Below the pieces are notes generated by a model that did no database searches, was not told where the DNA came from, and saw only the letters and a program-made list of their open reading frames with translations. 64,000 nucleotides of DNA from Microbacterium helvum (GTDB taxonomy: Bacteria > Actinomycetota > Actinomycetes > Actinomycetales > Microbacteriaceae): NCBI RefSeq assembly GCF_014779795.1, contig NZ_JACXZS010000004.1, positions 1-64,000 on the forward strand. The letters are read 5' to 3'. Positions 54,778-63,001 of this stretch are shown piece after piece. The position numbers and the translations under genes were made by a program. Each line of letters starts with the position of its first letter. Positions within the stretch are counted from its first letter, which is position 1.

Positions 54778-56471
54778 CCGACGTGGATGCCGCACCCGCG
54801 GCAGGGCCGGCACGCCGGATCGCGGCGACGCTGCGGGCGCTGCTGCCGTCGGGCGCGGACTACCGCGGACTGCGTCGCAACTGGCGAGCAGACCTCGTCG
54901 CCGGGGTCACGGTGGGGATCGTGGCCCTTCCCCTCGCGCTCGGGTTCGGCGTCAGCTCGGGACTCACCGCCGAGGCCGGACTCGTGACGGCCATCGTGGC
55001 GGGCGTGCTGGCTGCCGTGTTCGGCGGGTCGAACGTCCAGGTGTCCGGACCGACGGGCGCGATGGTCGTGGTGCTCGTGCCGATCGTCGCCTCGCACGGC
55101 GCCGGTGCCGTCGCCGCGATCAGCGTGCTCGCCGGAGTTGTCGTGCTGGCCGCCGGGCTGCTGCGCCTCGGACGGGCCGTGTCGTTCATTCCGTGGCCCG
55201 TCATCGAGGGCTTCACCCTCGGTATCGCCGTCATCATCTTCCTGCAGCAGGTGCCCCTGCTCGCCTCGCCGACGGTGCCCGAAGCGGGCGAGCACAGCTC
55301 CAATGCCGTGATCGCCGCCGCCCAGGCGCTCGCCGGCGCCGACCCGGTGTACCTCGTCTGGGCGCTCGGCGCGGTCGCGATCGTCGTCGCCTGCATGCTC
55401 GTGGCGCCGCGCATCCACCCCGCCGTCCCGGGGTCGCTCATCGGCATCGCGATCGTCACCGTGCTCGCGGTGGTGCTGCCGACACCGCTCGCCGTGATCG
55501 GCGCGCTGCCCGCATCACTGCCGGTTCCTTCGTTCCCCGTCGTGGACCCCGCGGCTCTCGGCGACCTCGCCGTGCCCGCGCTGACGGTCGCGGCGCTGGC
55601 GGCGATCGAGTCGCTGCTGTCGGCCCGCGTAGCGGCGTCCCTTGCCGACACCGGCCCGTACGACCCCGACCGCGAGTTGGTCGGGCAGGGCGTCGCCTCG
55701 ATCGGATCGGGACTGTTCGGAGGGATGCCGGCGACCGGTGCGATCGCCCGCACCGCCGTCAACGTCCGCTCCGGCGGACGGTCGCGACTCGCCTCGATCG
55801 TCCACGCGGTCGTGCTGCTCGGTGTCGTGCTGTTCGCCGCGGGGCCCGTCGGCGCGATCCCCCTCGCCGCGCTCGCCGGGGTGCTGATGCTGACCGCCGT
55901 CCGGATGGTGCATGTCGGCACGGTGCGCTCGATCCTGCGCTCGACGCGCTCGGACGCGGTGGCGTTCGTGCTGACGGCGGTCGTGACGGTGTCGTTCGAC
56001 TTGATCGTCGCGGTCGTGATCGGCGTGGTGTTCGCCGGCGTCTTCGCACTGCGGGGGCTCGCCCGGGCGACGACCGTGCATCGCGAACTGCCGCCGGGCG
56101 AGCCTCACCCCGAGGACGCTCACATCGCGGTGGTGAGCCTGGACGGTCCGCTGTTCTTCGCCGCGGCAGACAAGGTGTTCGACGCCGTGACCGGCCTCAC
56201 CGGCATCACTGTGGTGGTGCTGCGCATGTCGCGGCTCGAGCTCGTCGACGCGACGGGGGCTCGCGTGCTGACCGAGATCGTGCAGACGCTCGAACGCCGT
56301 GGTGTGACCGTGCTGATCAAGGGCGTCCAGCCTGGGCACGAGGAGCTGTTCCGTACCGTCGGAGTACTGGACTCGCTCCGTCACCACAAGCATCTGTTCG
56401 ACGACCTGCCCGCAGCGGTCGAGCACGCCCGAAACCACGTCAGACGGCAATTCGGGGCCCACACCACGTAG
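54774..56471 (+). CDS. SulP-family anion transporter with STAS domain
   Basis: 565 residues. About ten membrane helices (DLVAGVTVGIVALPLALGFGVSSGLTAEAGLVTAIVAG, the SulP signature; then FGGSNVQVSGPTGAM) are followed by a STAS domain at about 440-555 with VVVLRMSRLELVDATGARVL. SulP proteins move sulfate, bicarbonate or dicarboxylates. No sulfate-assimilation or carbonic-anhydrase gene is adjacent, so the anion cannot be named. ArsR-type control by the gene upstream is unusual for SulP. Confidence 0.93.
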   Translation: MTDVDAAPAAGPARRIAATLRALLPSGADYRGLRRNWRADLVAGVTVGIVALPLALGFGVSSGLTAEAGLVTAIVAGVLAAVFGGSNVQVSGPTGAMVVVLVPIVASHGAGAVAAISVLAGVVVLAAGLLRLGRAVSFIPWPVIEGFTLGIAVIIFLQQVPLLASPTVPEAGEHSSNAVIAAAQALAGADPVYLVWALGAVAIVVACMLVAPRIHPAVPGSLIGIAIVTVLAVVLPTPLAVIGALPASLPVPSFPVVDPAALGDLAVPALTVAALAAIESLLSARVAASLADTGPYDPDRELVGQGVASIGSGLFGGMPATGAIARTAVNVRSGGRSRLASIVHAVVLLGVVLFAAGPVGAIPLAALAGVLMLTAVRMVHVGTVRSILRSTRSDAVAFVLTAVVTVSFDLIVAVVIGVVFAGVFALRGLARATTVHRELPPGEPHPEDAHIAVVSLDGPLFFAAADKVFDAVTGLTGITVVVLRMSRLELVDATGARVLTEIVQTLERRGVTVLIKGVQPGHEELFRTVGVLDSLRHHKHLFDDLPAAVEHARNHVRRQFGAHTT

Positions 56472-56474
56472 GCT
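56469..56474 (+). promoter_or_regulatory. pepN -10 box
   Basis: TAGGCT, whose TAG is also the SulP stop codon, about 110 bases before the pepN start. Confidence 0.4.
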
Positions 56475-56584
56475 GGGACGGTTGTCGTGGGCGCCAGCAG
56501 CGCTCACGTCGGCCGCCGGAACGGGCCTGCGCATCGCGGAGGCGTCGAGATCATCCGTCATCCTCACCCATGGGAGCCACAGCA

Positions 56585-59131
56585 GTGCCTGGAGAGAACC
56601 TCACCCGCATCGAGGCGCAGGAGCGCCGCGCGATCGTCGACACCCAGTCGTACGAGGTCGCACTCGACCTGATGAAGGGCGCCGAGGTCTTCGGATCCCG
56701 GACCGTCGTGCGTTTCACGGCGACGCCCGGCGCCTCGACGTTCATCGACCTGATCGCGCGCGAGGTGCGCGAGATCACGCTCAACGGCCGGTCCATCGAC
56801 CCGACGACCGCGTTCGCCGACTCGCGCATCGCGCTGGACGACCTCGCCGCCGACAACGAGCTCGTCATCGACGCGGACTGCCTGTACACGAACACCGGCG
56901 AGGGTCTCCACCGTTTCGTCGATCCGGTCGACGGCGAGGTGTACCTCTACTCGCAGTTCGAGGTGCCCGACTCGCGCCGCGTGTTCGCGGTGTTCGAGCA
57001 GCCCGACCTCAAGGCGACGTTCCAGTTCACCGTCACGGCCCCCGAGCCGTGGAAGGTCGTGTCCAACTCCCCCACGCCCGATCCGAAGAAGCACGGTGAT
57101 GGCAGCGCGACGTGGATCTTCGAGGCGACGCCGCGCATCTCGTCGTACATCACGGCGCTCATCGCCGGTCCCTACGAGGCCACCTTCTCGGAGCTCACCA
57201 GCGCCTCGGGCCGCGTGATCCCGCTCGGCGTGTACGGTCGCAAGAGCCTGTGGCAGTTCCTCGACGCCGACTACATCTTCGACAAGACGCGCCAGGGCTT
57301 CGCCTACTTCGAGGAGAAGTTCGACTTCCCCTACCCCTTCGCCAAGTACGACCAGCTCTTCGTGCCCGAGTTCAACGCGGGCGCCATGGAGAACGCGGGC
57401 GCGGTGACCTTCACCGAGACCTATGTGTTCCGTTCGAAGGTGACCGACGCGGTCAAGGAGCGCCGCGTCGTCACGATCCTGCACGAGCTCGCCCACATGT
57501 GGTTCGGCGATCTCGTGACCATGAAGTGGTGGAACGACCTGTGGCTCAACGAGTCGTTCGCCGAGTGGGCGTCGACGATCGCCACGGCCGAGGCCACCGA
57601 GTGGACCGAGGCCTGGACGACCTTCAACGCGATGGAGAAGAGCTGGGCCTACCGTCAGGACCAGCTCCCCTCGACCCACCCGGTCGTGGCGCAGATCAAC
57701 GACCTGGAGGACGTGCAGGTCAACTTCGACGGCATCACCTACGCCAAGGGCGGGTCGGTGCTCAAGCAGCTCGCGGCCTGGGTCGGCATCGAGGCGTTCT
57801 TCGGCGGCGTGGCCGCGTACTTCAAGAAGCACCAGTGGTCGAACACCGAGCTCTCGGACCTGCTGTCCGAGCTCGAGGTCACCAGCGGCCGCGAGCTGTC
57901 GACCTGGTCGAAGAAGTGGCTCGAGACGGCGGGCGTGAACACCCTCGCCCCCGAGATCGTCACCGACGTCGACGGCAGGATCACGCGCTTCGCGATCGTG
58001 CAGACGGCCCCCGCCGACTACCCGACGATCCGCCCGCACCGCCTGGGCGTCGGCTTCTACGAGCTGCAGGGCGACGCGCTGGTGCGCGTCCACCACCTCG
58101 AGCTCGACGTCGACGGCGATCTCACCGAGGTGCCGCAGCTGAAGGGCCTCTCCCGCCCGGCCCTCGTCCTGCTCAACGACGAGGATCTCGCGTACGCCAA
58201 GATCCGCCTGGACGCGCAATCGCTGCAGACGGCGATCGACCACCTGGGCAAGATCAGCGACCCGCTCGCACGCTCCCTCGTGTGGGGTGCCGCCTGGGAC
58301 CAGACGCGCGACGCCGAGGCATCCGCGTCGGACTACGTCGACCTCGTGCTGCGCAACATCGGCGCCGAGACCGAGTCGACCACGGTGCGCACGACGCTCG
58401 GCCAGCTGCAGCTCGCCGCGAGCTCGTACGTCGCCCCTGAGAAGCGGGATGCGACGCGCGCCAAGGTCGCCGACGCGCTGTGGGAGCTCGCCCAGGCCGC
58501 CGAGGCCGGCAGCGACAGCCAGCTGCAGTTCGTGACCGCGTTCGCGTCCGCGGCGGCGACCGCCGAGCAGTGGGAGCAGGTCCGCGCCGTCCGCGAGGGC
58601 GATGCGACGTTCGACGGTCTCGAGATCGACACCGACCTGTCGTGGCAGCTGCTCGTGTCGCTGGCCGCCGGCGGCGTCGTCACCGCCGCCGACATCGACG
58701 CGGCCCTCGAGGCCGACAACACCGCCAAGGGCGGCGAGTTCGCCGCGCAGGCCAAGGCGGCGCTGCCGTCGGCCGAGGCGAAGGACGCCGCCTGGGCGTC
58801 GCTCGTCGACCGCGACGACCAGCCGAACACCATCGTGCGCTCCGCGGCGCTCGGCTTCGTGCACCCGGCGAGCCGCGAGCTGCTGGACGGCTACGTCGCC
58901 CGGTACTTCGACGCGCTCGTGCCGATCTGGAACTCGCGCACCTACCAGATCGCGCAGTACCTCATCGTCGGGCTCTACCCGGCGCCGCTCGCCGACGTCG
59001 CTCTGCGCAACGCGACGCGCGCGTGGCTCGAGGCCAACGGCGATGCCGCTCCCGCGCTGCGCCGCCTCGTCGCCGAGAACCTCGCCGGCGTCGAGCGGGC
59101 CCTCGCCGTCCAGGACCGCGACGCCCAGTAA
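56585..59131 (+). CDS. pepN: Aminopeptidase N (M1 family)
   Basis: 848 residues from the GTG at 56585, chosen for GGGAG at a good distance and the actinobacterial N-terminus VPGENLTRIEAQERR. The exopeptidase motif is FNAGAMENAG and the zinc site HELAHMWFGDLVTMKWWNDLWLNESFAEW. A long C-terminal helical domain completes the normal M1 length. It trims N-terminal residues from peptides in the cytoplasm. The plus-strand frame is open far upstream only as an antisense/shadow of SulP. Confidence 0.96.
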   Translation: MPGENLTRIEAQERRAIVDTQSYEVALDLMKGAEVFGSRTVVRFTATPGASTFIDLIAREVREITLNGRSIDPTTAFADSRIALDDLAADNELVIDADCLYTNTGEGLHRFVDPVDGEVYLYSQFEVPDSRRVFAVFEQPDLKATFQFTVTAPEPWKVVSNSPTPDPKKHGDGSATWIFEATPRISSYITALIAGPYEATFSELTSASGRVIPLGVYGRKSLWQFLDADYIFDKTRQGFAYFEEKFDFPYPFAKYDQLFVPEFNAGAMENAGAVTFTETYVFRSKVTDAVKERRVVTILHELAHMWFGDLVTMKWWNDLWLNESFAEWASTIATAEATEWTEAWTTFNAMEKSWAYRQDQLPSTHPVVAQINDLEDVQVNFDGITYAKGGSVLKQLAAWVGIEAFFGGVAAYFKKHQWSNTELSDLLSELEVTSGRELSTWSKKWLETAGVNTLAPEIVTDVDGRITRFAIVQTAPADYPTIRPHRLGVGFYELQGDALVRVHHLELDVDGDLTEVPQLKGLSRPALVLLNDEDLAYAKIRLDAQSLQTAIDHLGKISDPLARSLVWGAAWDQTRDAEASASDYVDLVLRNIGAETESTTVRTTLGQLQLAASSYVAPEKRDATRAKVADALWELAQAAEAGSDSQLQFVTAFASAAATAEQWEQVRAVREGDATFDGLEIDTDLSWQLLVSLAAGGVVTAADIDAALEADNTAKGGEFAAQAKAALPSAEAKDAAWASLVDRDDQPNTIVRSAALGFVHPASRELLDGYVARYFDALVPIWNSRTYQIAQYLIVGLYPAPLADVALRNATRAWLEANGDAAPALRRLVAENLAGVERALAVQDRDAQ

Positions 59132-59150
59132 CCCGCGCTCCTGATCGAGC

Positions 59151-59192
59151 GGATGCCTCGGTCCCGTGCTCGCACGGGGCCGAGGCATCCGG
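59151..59192. terminator. Terminator after pepN
   Basis: 19-base arms (CGGATGCCTCGGTCCCGTG and complement) with one mismatch and a CTCG loop, immediately after pepN. Confidence 0.85.
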
Positions 59193-59281
59193 TGTCTCTT
59201 CCGACCGGAATCATCCCGCGGTACCGGTCGCAGGCCGCACGACGGCACCGCGGGCGGACGCGGGGCGGCCCTCGTTGTCCG

Positions 59282-59287
59282 TAGCGT
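59282..59287 (+). promoter_or_regulatory. -10 box for a leaderless ABC operon transcript
   Basis: TAGCGT seven bases before the ATG at 59295, with no ribosome binding site between. Confidence 0.5.
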
Positions 59288-59294
59288 CGGATGC

Positions 59295-60203
59295 ATGATC
59301 GTTGCAGAACAGCTCACGAAGCGATTCGGAGACAAGACCGCCGTCTCGCAGGTGTCGTTCACCGTGCAGCCGGGGAAGGTCACCGGATTCCTCGGCCCGA
59401 ACGGCGCCGGCAAATCCACCACCATGCGCATGATCGTCGGGCTCGACAGCCCGACCTCGGGCCGCGTCACCGTGAACGGCACGCCGTACCGTCAGATGCG
59501 GGCGCCGCTCGCGGAGGTGGGGGTGCTGCTGGACGCCAAGGCGGTGCACACCGGCCGATCCGCTCGCAACCACCTGCGCGCCATGGCCGCCACACACGGC
59601 ATCGGACGCGCCCGGGTGGACGAGGTGATCGAACTCACCGGCATCGGGTCGGTCGCAGACAAGCGGGCAGGCAAGTTCTCGCTGGGCATGGGCCAGCGGC
59701 TCGGGATCGCCGCCGCGCTGCTCGGCGACCCGCACACCCTCATCCTCGATGAGCCGGTCAACGGCCTCGATCCCGAAGGTGTGCGCTGGGTGCGCCAGTT
59801 CGTGCGCTACCTCGCCGCCGAAGGTCGCACGGTGCTGCTGTCGAGCCACCTCATGAGCGAGATGGCGCAGACCGCCGACCACGTGATCGTGCTGGGGCGC
59901 GGTCAGGTGCTGGCGGACGCCGAGCTGTCGGCGCTCGTCCGCGCCTGGACCAGCAACACGGTCCTGGTCCGTTCGCCCCGGCTGACCGAGCTGGCGGCGG
60001 CCGTGTCCGGACCTGACGTCACCGTCGCCGCCACCGAGCCGGGCGCCGCCGAGATCACCGGCGTCACCGCGGCATCGCTCGGCGACCTCGCCGCGTCTCT
60101 CGGCATCCCGGTGCACGAGCTCACGTCCCGTACCGGCTCGCTGGAGGACGCCTACCTCGCCCTCACCGGCGAAGCCGTCGAGTACAAGTCCAAGGAGATC
60201 TGA
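59295..60203 (+). CDS. ABC exporter ATP-binding protein
   Basis: 302 residues. Walker A is GPNGAGKSTT, the signature FSLGMGQRLGIAAALLG, Walker B LILDEPVNGLDPEG and the switch His in LLSSHLMSE. This is the BcrA/DrrA type that exports antibiotics, peptides or lipids. The C-terminal 70 residues lie beyond the core domain. It is the first gene of a four-gene operon with a permease (TGATG overlap), a sensor kinase and a regulator. Confidence 0.95.
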   Translation: MIVAEQLTKRFGDKTAVSQVSFTVQPGKVTGFLGPNGAGKSTTMRMIVGLDSPTSGRVTVNGTPYRQMRAPLAEVGVLLDAKAVHTGRSARNHLRAMAATHGIGRARVDEVIELTGIGSVADKRAGKFSLGMGQRLGIAAALLGDPHTLILDEPVNGLDPEGVRWVRQFVRYLAAEGRTVLLSSHLMSEMAQTADHVIVLGRGQVLADAELSALVRAWTSNTVLVRSPRLTELAAAVSGPDVTVAATEPGAAEITGVTAASLGDLAASLGIPVHELTSRTGSLEDAYLALTGEAVEYKSKEI

Positions 60204-61006
60204 TGACCACCATCGCCACTGAGCAGGTCACGCGCTCGCGCACGACCTCGCCGTACCGCCTCAGCTTCGGCCACCTGCTGCGAAGCGAGTGGATCAAGGT
60301 CATGTCCGTCCGATCGACCTGGTGGTCGCTCGGCGTCGCCGCACCGCTCTCGATCGGCATCTCGATGATGATCGCAGCGGCCTCGTCGAGCTTCGGCCCC
60401 GGGTTCCCCGCCGTCAGCGCCATTCTCTCGCCGACGCAGTTCACGATGCTCGTGGCGGGGATCCTCGGCGCCATCGTGATCACCGGCGAGTACTCGACCG
60501 GCATGATCCGCTCGACCCTCACCGCCGAACCGCAACGCGGCGCCGTCGTGCTGGCCAAGGCCGTCGTCGTCGCAGCGCTGATGGCCGTCGTCACCGTCAT
60601 CACCTACGCCGTGGCGATCCTCGCCACCGCTCCCCTTCTGACGGGCGGCATCGACTGGTCCGAGCCGTCCCAGTCGATCGTTCCGCTGGTCTACGGCGTC
60701 CTGTCGATGGTGGCGTTCACCCTGATCGGACTGGGCTTCGGCTTCATCGTGCGCAACGGCGCCGGTGCCATCGCGGCGACGGTCGGCGTGCTGTTCGTGC
60801 TGCCCATCGTCGTCCAGATGTTCGCCATGGCCGGCGAGGGATGGCGCTGGATCGTCGATCTCGGCCAGTACCTGCCGATGAACGCGGCGTCGGCACTCAC
60901 GACGCCGGGAGGCGGAGACCTCCTGCCGTCGCTCCTCGCCCTGGCCGGCTGGACCATCGTTCCCCTGCTGATCGGCTGGGGCGTCCTGCGCACGCGTGAC
61001 GCGTAG
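60203..61006 (+). CDS. ABC exporter permease
   Basis: 267 residues with six likely membrane helices and the N-terminal SEWIKVMSVRSTWW segment typical of ABC-2 permeases partnered with BcrA-like ATPases. The first base of its ATG is the last base of the ATPase stop. It should form the membrane part of the exporter. The substrate is unknown; the linked kinase suggests induction by membrane or antibiotic stress. Confidence 0.92.
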   Translation: MTTIATEQVTRSRTTSPYRLSFGHLLRSEWIKVMSVRSTWWSLGVAAPLSIGISMMIAAASSSFGPGFPAVSAILSPTQFTMLVAGILGAIVITGEYSTGMIRSTLTAEPQRGAVVLAKAVVVAALMAVVTVITYAVAILATAPLLTGGIDWSEPSQSIVPLVYGVLSMVAFTLIGLGFGFIVRNGAGAIAATVGVLFVLPIVVQMFAMAGEGWRWIVDLGQYLPMNAASALTTPGGGDLLPSLLALAGWTIVPLLIGWGVLRTRDA

Positions 61007-61016
61007 AGTCGAGCAC

Positions 61017-62279
61017 ATGGCTCGCAGCGGCAGCTCCGCATCCGCTCCGGCGGATGCGGAGCTGCTGCTCCCCCGTCCGCCCGGCGTGATCCGCCGGTTC
61101 TGGGCGCGGCATCCCCTCTTCACCGACATCGTCGTGGCCCTCATCGGCCTTGCGATCGCCCTGACCACGGCGGGGCCGGTCGGCACCGACAACGCCGATC
61201 CGGGGGCACCGTTCCACATCGTCTCGATGGTGATCGCCATCGCGGCCGCCGCATCGCTCATGCTGCGCCGCCGGTGGCCTCTGCTGCCCTACGCGCTGGC
61301 CATCCTGCTGCAGCTCGTCATGCTCGCCTATCCGTCGGCCGCGGGATCGCCGCTGCTGATCCTCTCCACCTACGCCGTCGCGGTGTACGCGTCGAGCCGC
61401 CTGTGCTGGATCGCGTACGGCGCCGGGATGGGAGCCATCGCACTCGTCGGCGGATTCGAGGTGCTGCTGGGGGCCGTGGACTTCCTCGGAGCGCTCAACG
61501 CGCTGCTGTCGGCGGCAGTGGTCGCCCTCGTGGGCGCGCTCGTCGGCATCAACATCGGCAACCGCAAGCGCTATCTCGAAGCGGTCATCGACCGGTCTCG
61601 GCAGCTCGTCGTCGAGCGCGACCAGCAGGCTCAGCTCGCGGCCGCAGCCGAGCGGGCGCGGATCGCCCGCGAGATGCACGACGTCGTGTCGCACTCGCTC
61701 ACCGTCATCGTGGCGCTCTCCGAAGGCGCCGCAGCGACGGCCGACCCGGAGAGGGCGCGCGGGGCGATGGAGGCCGCCGCGACCACGGCGCGCGAGGCGC
61801 TCACCGAGATGCGCACGATGCTCGGCGTGCTGCGGGACGGCGACGCCGAGGCCCCGCTCGCGCCGCTCGCGCCGGTGTCGCCGTACGACGTGGTCGCGTC
61901 CGCGCAGCGTGCCGGATACCCCGCGACGCTGGTCGTGACGGGGTCTGCCGATCTGCCCGACACCGCGCAGTACGCGGTCGGGCGCATCGTGCAGGAGGGG
62001 GTGACCAACGCCATGCGGCATGCGCCGTCGGCGACCGTCATCCGGGTCCGGATCGACCACGGCGAGGATGCCTCGACGGTCACGATCCGCAACGACCGCG
62101 CGACGCCGTCGACCGCGCCGGGCGGCTTCGGTCTGCGCGGCATCGCCGAACGCGTCGCCCACATCGGCGGCACGCTGTCGGCCGGCCCGGACGGCGCAGG
62201 AGGCTGGGAGCTCACCGCGACGATCCCGAGCGGCACGACCGAGACCCGGCTGAACCCGGACAGCGAGGAGACCACATGA
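61017..62279 (+). CDS. Sensor histidine kinase, HisKA_3 type
   Basis: 420 residues from the ATG at 61017; a GTG at 60996 overlapping the permease would add seven. Four to five membrane helices in the first 185 residues are followed by ERARIAREMHDVVSHSLTVIVALSEG (phospho-His) and a C-terminal ATPase domain with VQEGVTNAMRHA and GFGLRGIAERVAHIGG. Very short extracytoplasmic loops suggest intramembrane sensing. It is paired by ATGA overlap with the regulator. Confidence 0.94.
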   Translation: MARSGSSASAPADAELLLPRPPGVIRRFWARHPLFTDIVVALIGLAIALTTAGPVGTDNADPGAPFHIVSMVIAIAAAASLMLRRRWPLLPYALAILLQLVMLAYPSAAGSPLLILSTYAVAVYASSRLCWIAYGAGMGAIALVGGFEVLLGAVDFLGALNALLSAAVVALVGALVGINIGNRKRYLEAVIDRSRQLVVERDQQAQLAAAAERARIAREMHDVVSHSLTVIVALSEGAAATADPERARGAMEAAATTAREALTEMRTMLGVLRDGDAEAPLAPLAPVSPYDVVASAQRAGYPATLVVTGSADLPDTAQYAVGRIVQEGVTNAMRHAPSATVIRVRIDHGEDASTVTIRNDRATPSTAPGGFGLRGIAERVAHIGGTLSAGPDGAGGWELTATIPSGTTETRLNPDSEETT

Positions 62280-62965
62280 GCGGGACCGGACCGATCCGCG
62301 TCCTCATCGCCGACGACCAGGCGCTCATCCGCATCGGCTTCCGCATGGTGCTCGAGGCCGAGGACGACCTGGTCGTCGTGGGCGAGGCCGCAGACGGCGA
62401 GCAGGCCGCGGATCTCGCCGCGCGCCTGCGGCCCGACGTGGTGCTGATGGACGTGCGGATGCCGGTGCTCGATGGGATCGCGGCGACCGCACAGCTGGCG
62501 CGCGTCGCGCCCGATGCCCGCGTCCTCGTCCTGACCACGTTCGACCTCGACGAGTACGCCTTCGGGGCGCTCGAGGCCGGTGCCAGCGGCTTCCTGCTGA
62601 AGGACGCCCAGCGCGCGGAGCTGACGTCGGCGATCCGCGCGGTGCACCGCGGTGACACCCCGCTGTCTCCCCGGATCACGCGCGTCCTGCTCGATCGCCT
62701 CGGTGCCCAGCCGCCCGCGCAGCCTGCGATCCCCGATCCGACCGGCGAGCTCACCGAACGCGAGCGCGAGGTGTTCCTGGCGATGGGGCGCGGCTACACC
62801 AACGCCGAGATCTCGCAGCAGCTGTTCCTCAGCGAATCGACAGTCAAGACGCACGTGGGCCGGGTGCTCGCGAAGGTCGGTGCGCGTGACCGCGTGCACG
62901 CCGTGATCCTCGCGCACCGGCTGCGGCTGCTCGACGATGACGAGCCGATGCCGCCCGTGCGCTGA
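62276..62965 (+). CDS. NarL/LuxR-family response regulator
   Basis: 229 residues. The receiver domain has VLIADDQALIRIGFRMVLEAE and the phospho-Asp in VVLMDVRMPVLDG; the LuxR domain is LTEREREVFLAMGRGYTNAEISQQLFLSESTVKTHVGRVLAKVGARDRV. The ATG overlaps the kinase stop (ATGA). Likely controls the ABC exporter upstream, as in other exporter/two-component modules. Confidence 0.95.
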   Translation: MSGTGPIRVLIADDQALIRIGFRMVLEAEDDLVVVGEAADGEQAADLAARLRPDVVLMDVRMPVLDGIAATAQLARVAPDARVLVLTTFDLDEYAFGALEAGASGFLLKDAQRAELTSAIRAVHRGDTPLSPRITRVLLDRLGAQPPAQPAIPDPTGELTEREREVFLAMGRGYTNAEISQQLFLSESTVKTHVGRVLAKVGARDRVHAVILAHRLRLLDDDEPMPPVR

Positions 62966-62988
62966 GGTCTTTCCAAGGCCGCGCTCGT

Positions 62989-62994
62989 TAGGCT
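62989..62994 (+). promoter_or_regulatory. -10 box for a leaderless MscS transcript
   Basis: TAGGCT seven bases before the ATG at 63002; no ribosome binding site. Confidence 0.5.
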
Positions 62995-63001
62995 GGTGCC
63001 G

